Positions 62,152 to 64,000 of a stretch of DNA of 64,000 nt are shown piece after piece. The position numbers were made by a program, and so were the translations under genes. The first letter of the stretch is position 1; each line of letters starts with the position of its first letter. This DNA is from Desulfovibrio sp. TomC (GTDB lineage: Bacteria; Desulfobacterota; Desulfovibrionia; Desulfovibrionales; Desulfovibrionaceae): positions 248,001-312,000 of the forward strand of contig NZ_JSEH01000003.1 of assembly GCF_000801335.2 (NCBI RefSeq). The letters are read 5' to 3'. The notes beneath the pieces are model-generated. The model made no database searches and was not told the DNA's origin. It worked only from the letters and a program-made list of their open reading frames with translations.

Positions 62152-64000
62152 CTAAGCCCGGTTCTCCAATGTTTTTTGGGCTTCGACCAGGAAAAAACCG
62201 GCCACGGCCACGCCAAGAATCCGTACCCAGGCCATGGGCGCGATGGCGGCCGAACCGAACAGCTTCTGCATCAACGGGGCATAGGTGAAAAGTCCTTGCA
62301 GGGCCACGGCTCCGAGCATGCCCCAAAGCACCCAGGGATTGCCGGTCAGGCGCAGGGACAGGGCCGGCCGCGTCAGGGAGCGGCAGTTTAAGAGATAGAG
62401 CGCCTCCATGGCCACAAAGACATTGACCGCCACGGTCCGGGCCTCGGCCACGCCGGCTTCGTGGCCCAGTTCCCAGGCGTACAGGCCAAAGGCGGCGGCC
62501 AAGAGCACCCCGCCGACAAGGACCACGCGGCGCAGCAGTCCGGCGTCGAGGATCGGCCGGCCAGGGGCGCGGGGCGGCCGATCCATCACACCCGGTTCGC
62601 GCGGTTCAAAGGCCAGCATGAGCCCGAGGCTGCCGGCCGTGGTCATGTTGATCCACAAAATCTGCACCGGCGAAATGGGCAGGTCCAGGCCAAAGAGCAC
62701 AGCCGCCAGGATGACCAGCCCCTCGCCCAGGTTGGTCGGCAGGGTCCAGACGATGAACTTGGTGAGATTGTCGAAAACGCCGCGTCCTTCCTCCACCGCC
62801 GCCTCGATGGTGGCGAAGTTGTCGTCGGTGAGCACCATGTCGGCGGCTTCCTTGGCCGCTTCGGTGCCGCCCCGGCCCATGGCCACCCCGATGTCGGCCT
62901 GCTTGAGCGCCGGGGCGTCGTTGACCCCGTCGCCGGTCATGGCGCACACGTGGCCAAGTCCCTGGAGCGCCTTGACCAGACGGAGCTTTTGTTCCGGGGA
63001 GACCCGGGCGAAGACGTGGGCAGCCTCGGCCAGCCGGGGCAAGTTTTCAGGCGGAGCCGCGTCGATGTCGCGTCCGGTCATGGCCACGATGGGGTTGTCG
63101 CCGGACAGGCCGATGTCGGCTCCGATGGCGGCGGCGGTGGCGGCGTGGTCGCCGGTAATCATCTTGACCATGACGCCGGCCCGGCGGCAGGCGGCCACGG
63201 CGGCCACGGCCTCGGGCCGGGCCGGGTCGATCATGCCGACAAGCCCAAGGAAGGTCAGGCCGCTGTCGTGGTCGGCGGCCGCAATGGCGGTCCTGCCCGG
63301 GGGCAGCTTCCGTCGGGCCAGGGCCAGGACCCGAAGCCCGCGCCGGCCCATGTCCTCCACGGTCCGGCGGATGGCGGCCGCATCCAGGGGCGCGCCTGCG
63401 GCAGCGTGGCAGCGGGGCAGGGTGGCCTCCACGGAACCCTTGAAAAAGAGGTGCGAAGCGGCCTCCCGGCCCGGGGCATGCAGGGTGGCCATGTACATGC
63501 GTTCGGAAGCAAAGGGCTCGTCAGCCAGCCGGGGGAGGGCCTGGGCCAGACTGGCGAGGTCGAGTCCGGCCCGTTTGGCGGCGACGAGCAGGGCGGCCTC
63601 GGTGGGATCGCCGGCAAAACCGCTGCCGTCGGCGTCCAGGACCGCGTCGTTGCACAGGGCGGCGGCGGTCAGCGTGTCGGTGAGTTCCCGACGGTCTGCC
63701 CCGGCGTCTCCGGCTGTCGGGGCAAAGCCGTCCGGCCCGACCGTCCAGACGCCGCCCGGCAGGACCAGCTCACTGACCGTCATGCGGTTTTGGGTCAGGG
63801 TCCCGGTCTTGTCGGTGCAGATCACCGTGGTCGAGCCAAGGGTCTCAACCGCCGGCAGGTGGCGCACCACGGCCCGGCGTCCGGCCATGCGCGAAACGCC
63901 GATGGCCAGGATGACGGTGACGGCGGCCGGCAGGCCTTCGGGGATGGCCCCGACGGCCAGGGCCACGGCGGCCATGAACATGTCGGTGGTCGGCTGGCCC
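62152..64000 (-). CDS. cation-transporting P-type ATPase, C-terminal part (runs off the right edge)
   Basis: The last 616 or so residues of a P2A-type (Ca2+/Mn2+-like) ATPase. Present: the TM4 ion-site motif GAIPEGLPAAVTV, the phosphorylation site ICTDKTGTLTQNRMTV, the nucleotide-binding KGSVEATLPRC, MITGDHAATAAAIG, GDGVNDAPALKQADIGVAMG, and the C-terminal six-helix Cation_ATPase_C domain. No metal-binding CPC motif, so it is not a heavy-metal P1B pump. The exact ion is not assigned. The frame is open to the window end; the ATG at 63981 is internal. Followed by tamA and tamB on the same strand. Confidence 0.93.
   Translation of the reverse strand, partial: GQPTTDMFMAAVALAVGAIPEGLPAAVTVILAIGVSRMAGRRAVVRHLPAVETLGSTTVICTDKTGTLTQNRMTVSELVLPGGVWTVGPDGFAPTAGDAGADRRELTDTLTAAALCNDAVLDADGSGFAGDPTEAALLVAAKRAGLDLASLAQALPRLADEPFASERMYMATLHAPGREAASHLFFKGSVEATLPRCHAAAGAPLDAAAIRRTVEDMGRRGLRVLALARRKLPPGRTAIAAADHDSGLTFLGLVGMIDPARPEAVAAVAACRRAGVMVKMITGDHAATAAAIGADIGLSGDNPIVAMTGRDIDAAPPENLPRLAEAAHVFARVSPEQKLRLVKALQGLGHVCAMTGDGVNDAPALKQADIGVAMGRGGTEAAKEAADMVLTDDNFATIEAAVEEGRGVFDNLTKFIVWTLPTNLGEGLVILAAVLFGLDLPISPVQILWINMTTAGSLGLMLAFEPREPGVMDRPPRAPGRPILDAGLLRRVVLVGGVLLAAAFGLYAWELGHEAGVAEARTVAVNVFVAMEALYLLNCRSLTRPALSLRLTGNPWVLWGMLGAVALQGLFTYAPLMQKLFGSAAIAPMAWVRILGVAVAGFFLVEAQKTLENRA

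Overview
This GC-rich window looks like chromosome from a Desulfovibrionaceae sulfate reducer (Desulfovibrio/Solidesulfovibrio type). I infer that from a rubredoxin next to a flavodiiron oxygen reductase, c-type cytochromes, a chemoreceptor with a periplasmic heme c motif, futalosine-route menaquinone genes, and a liv transporter beside a phenylacetate-CoA ligase. I saw no rRNA, tRNA, CRISPR array, transposase or prophage gene.

Layout. 1-6617 (minus): the 5' part of a phenylacetate-CoA ligase, then a branched-chain amino-acid ABC transporter with two tandem binding proteins. 6853-11743: a secreted unknown, htpG divergent from two hsp20 genes, a MucR-type zinc-finger regulator and an HU protein. 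11867-18337: an SGNH hydrolase, a PPC-domain protein, rubredoxin plus Roo, a heme-binding MCP and a tetraheme cytochrome. 18642-27187 (mostly minus): purL, then a compact run ispB-mqnD-mqnB-nucleotide sugar dehydrogenase, a DUF2065 protein, and menG with a small partner. 27579-31622 (plus): a probable three-gene respiratory unit, with a CydA-like membrane protein, a CydA-like protein fused to eight c-heme motifs, and a small secreted Cys protein. 31735-37594 (minus): DUF362 ferredoxin, MscS-type channel, TrmJ, an unknown, RdgC. 37784-49233 (plus): a small Cys-rich protein, a MerR regulator fused to a SAM methyltransferase, an MdtABC-like RND pump and a hybrid histidine kinase. 49230-53717 (minus): RlmM-like methyltransferase, REC-PAS-PP2C phosphatase with a STAS protein, and a MocR regulator divergent from a DUF2917 gene. 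54430-64000: a phosphofructokinase (plus), then TamB, TamA and a truncated P-type ATPase (minus).

How the genes fit together. Several units serve an anaerobe that meets oxygen: menaquinone synthesis (mqnB, mqnD, menG, polyprenyl synthase), the bd-like/multiheme membrane unit, rubredoxin-Roo oxygen reduction, and the heme chemoreceptor with its neighbouring cytochrome. A family of intergenic elements with inverted ends (TGCCTCCGGCGGCC / GGCCGCCGGAGGCA) recurs at least five times, always 13-40 nt after the stop codon of a minus-strand gene.

The strongest candidates for something new are the CydA-like/octaheme fusion unit, the MerR-TipAS-methyltransferase fusion, and the intergenic repeat family. 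Assignments rest on reading motifs by eye; no database search was possible.
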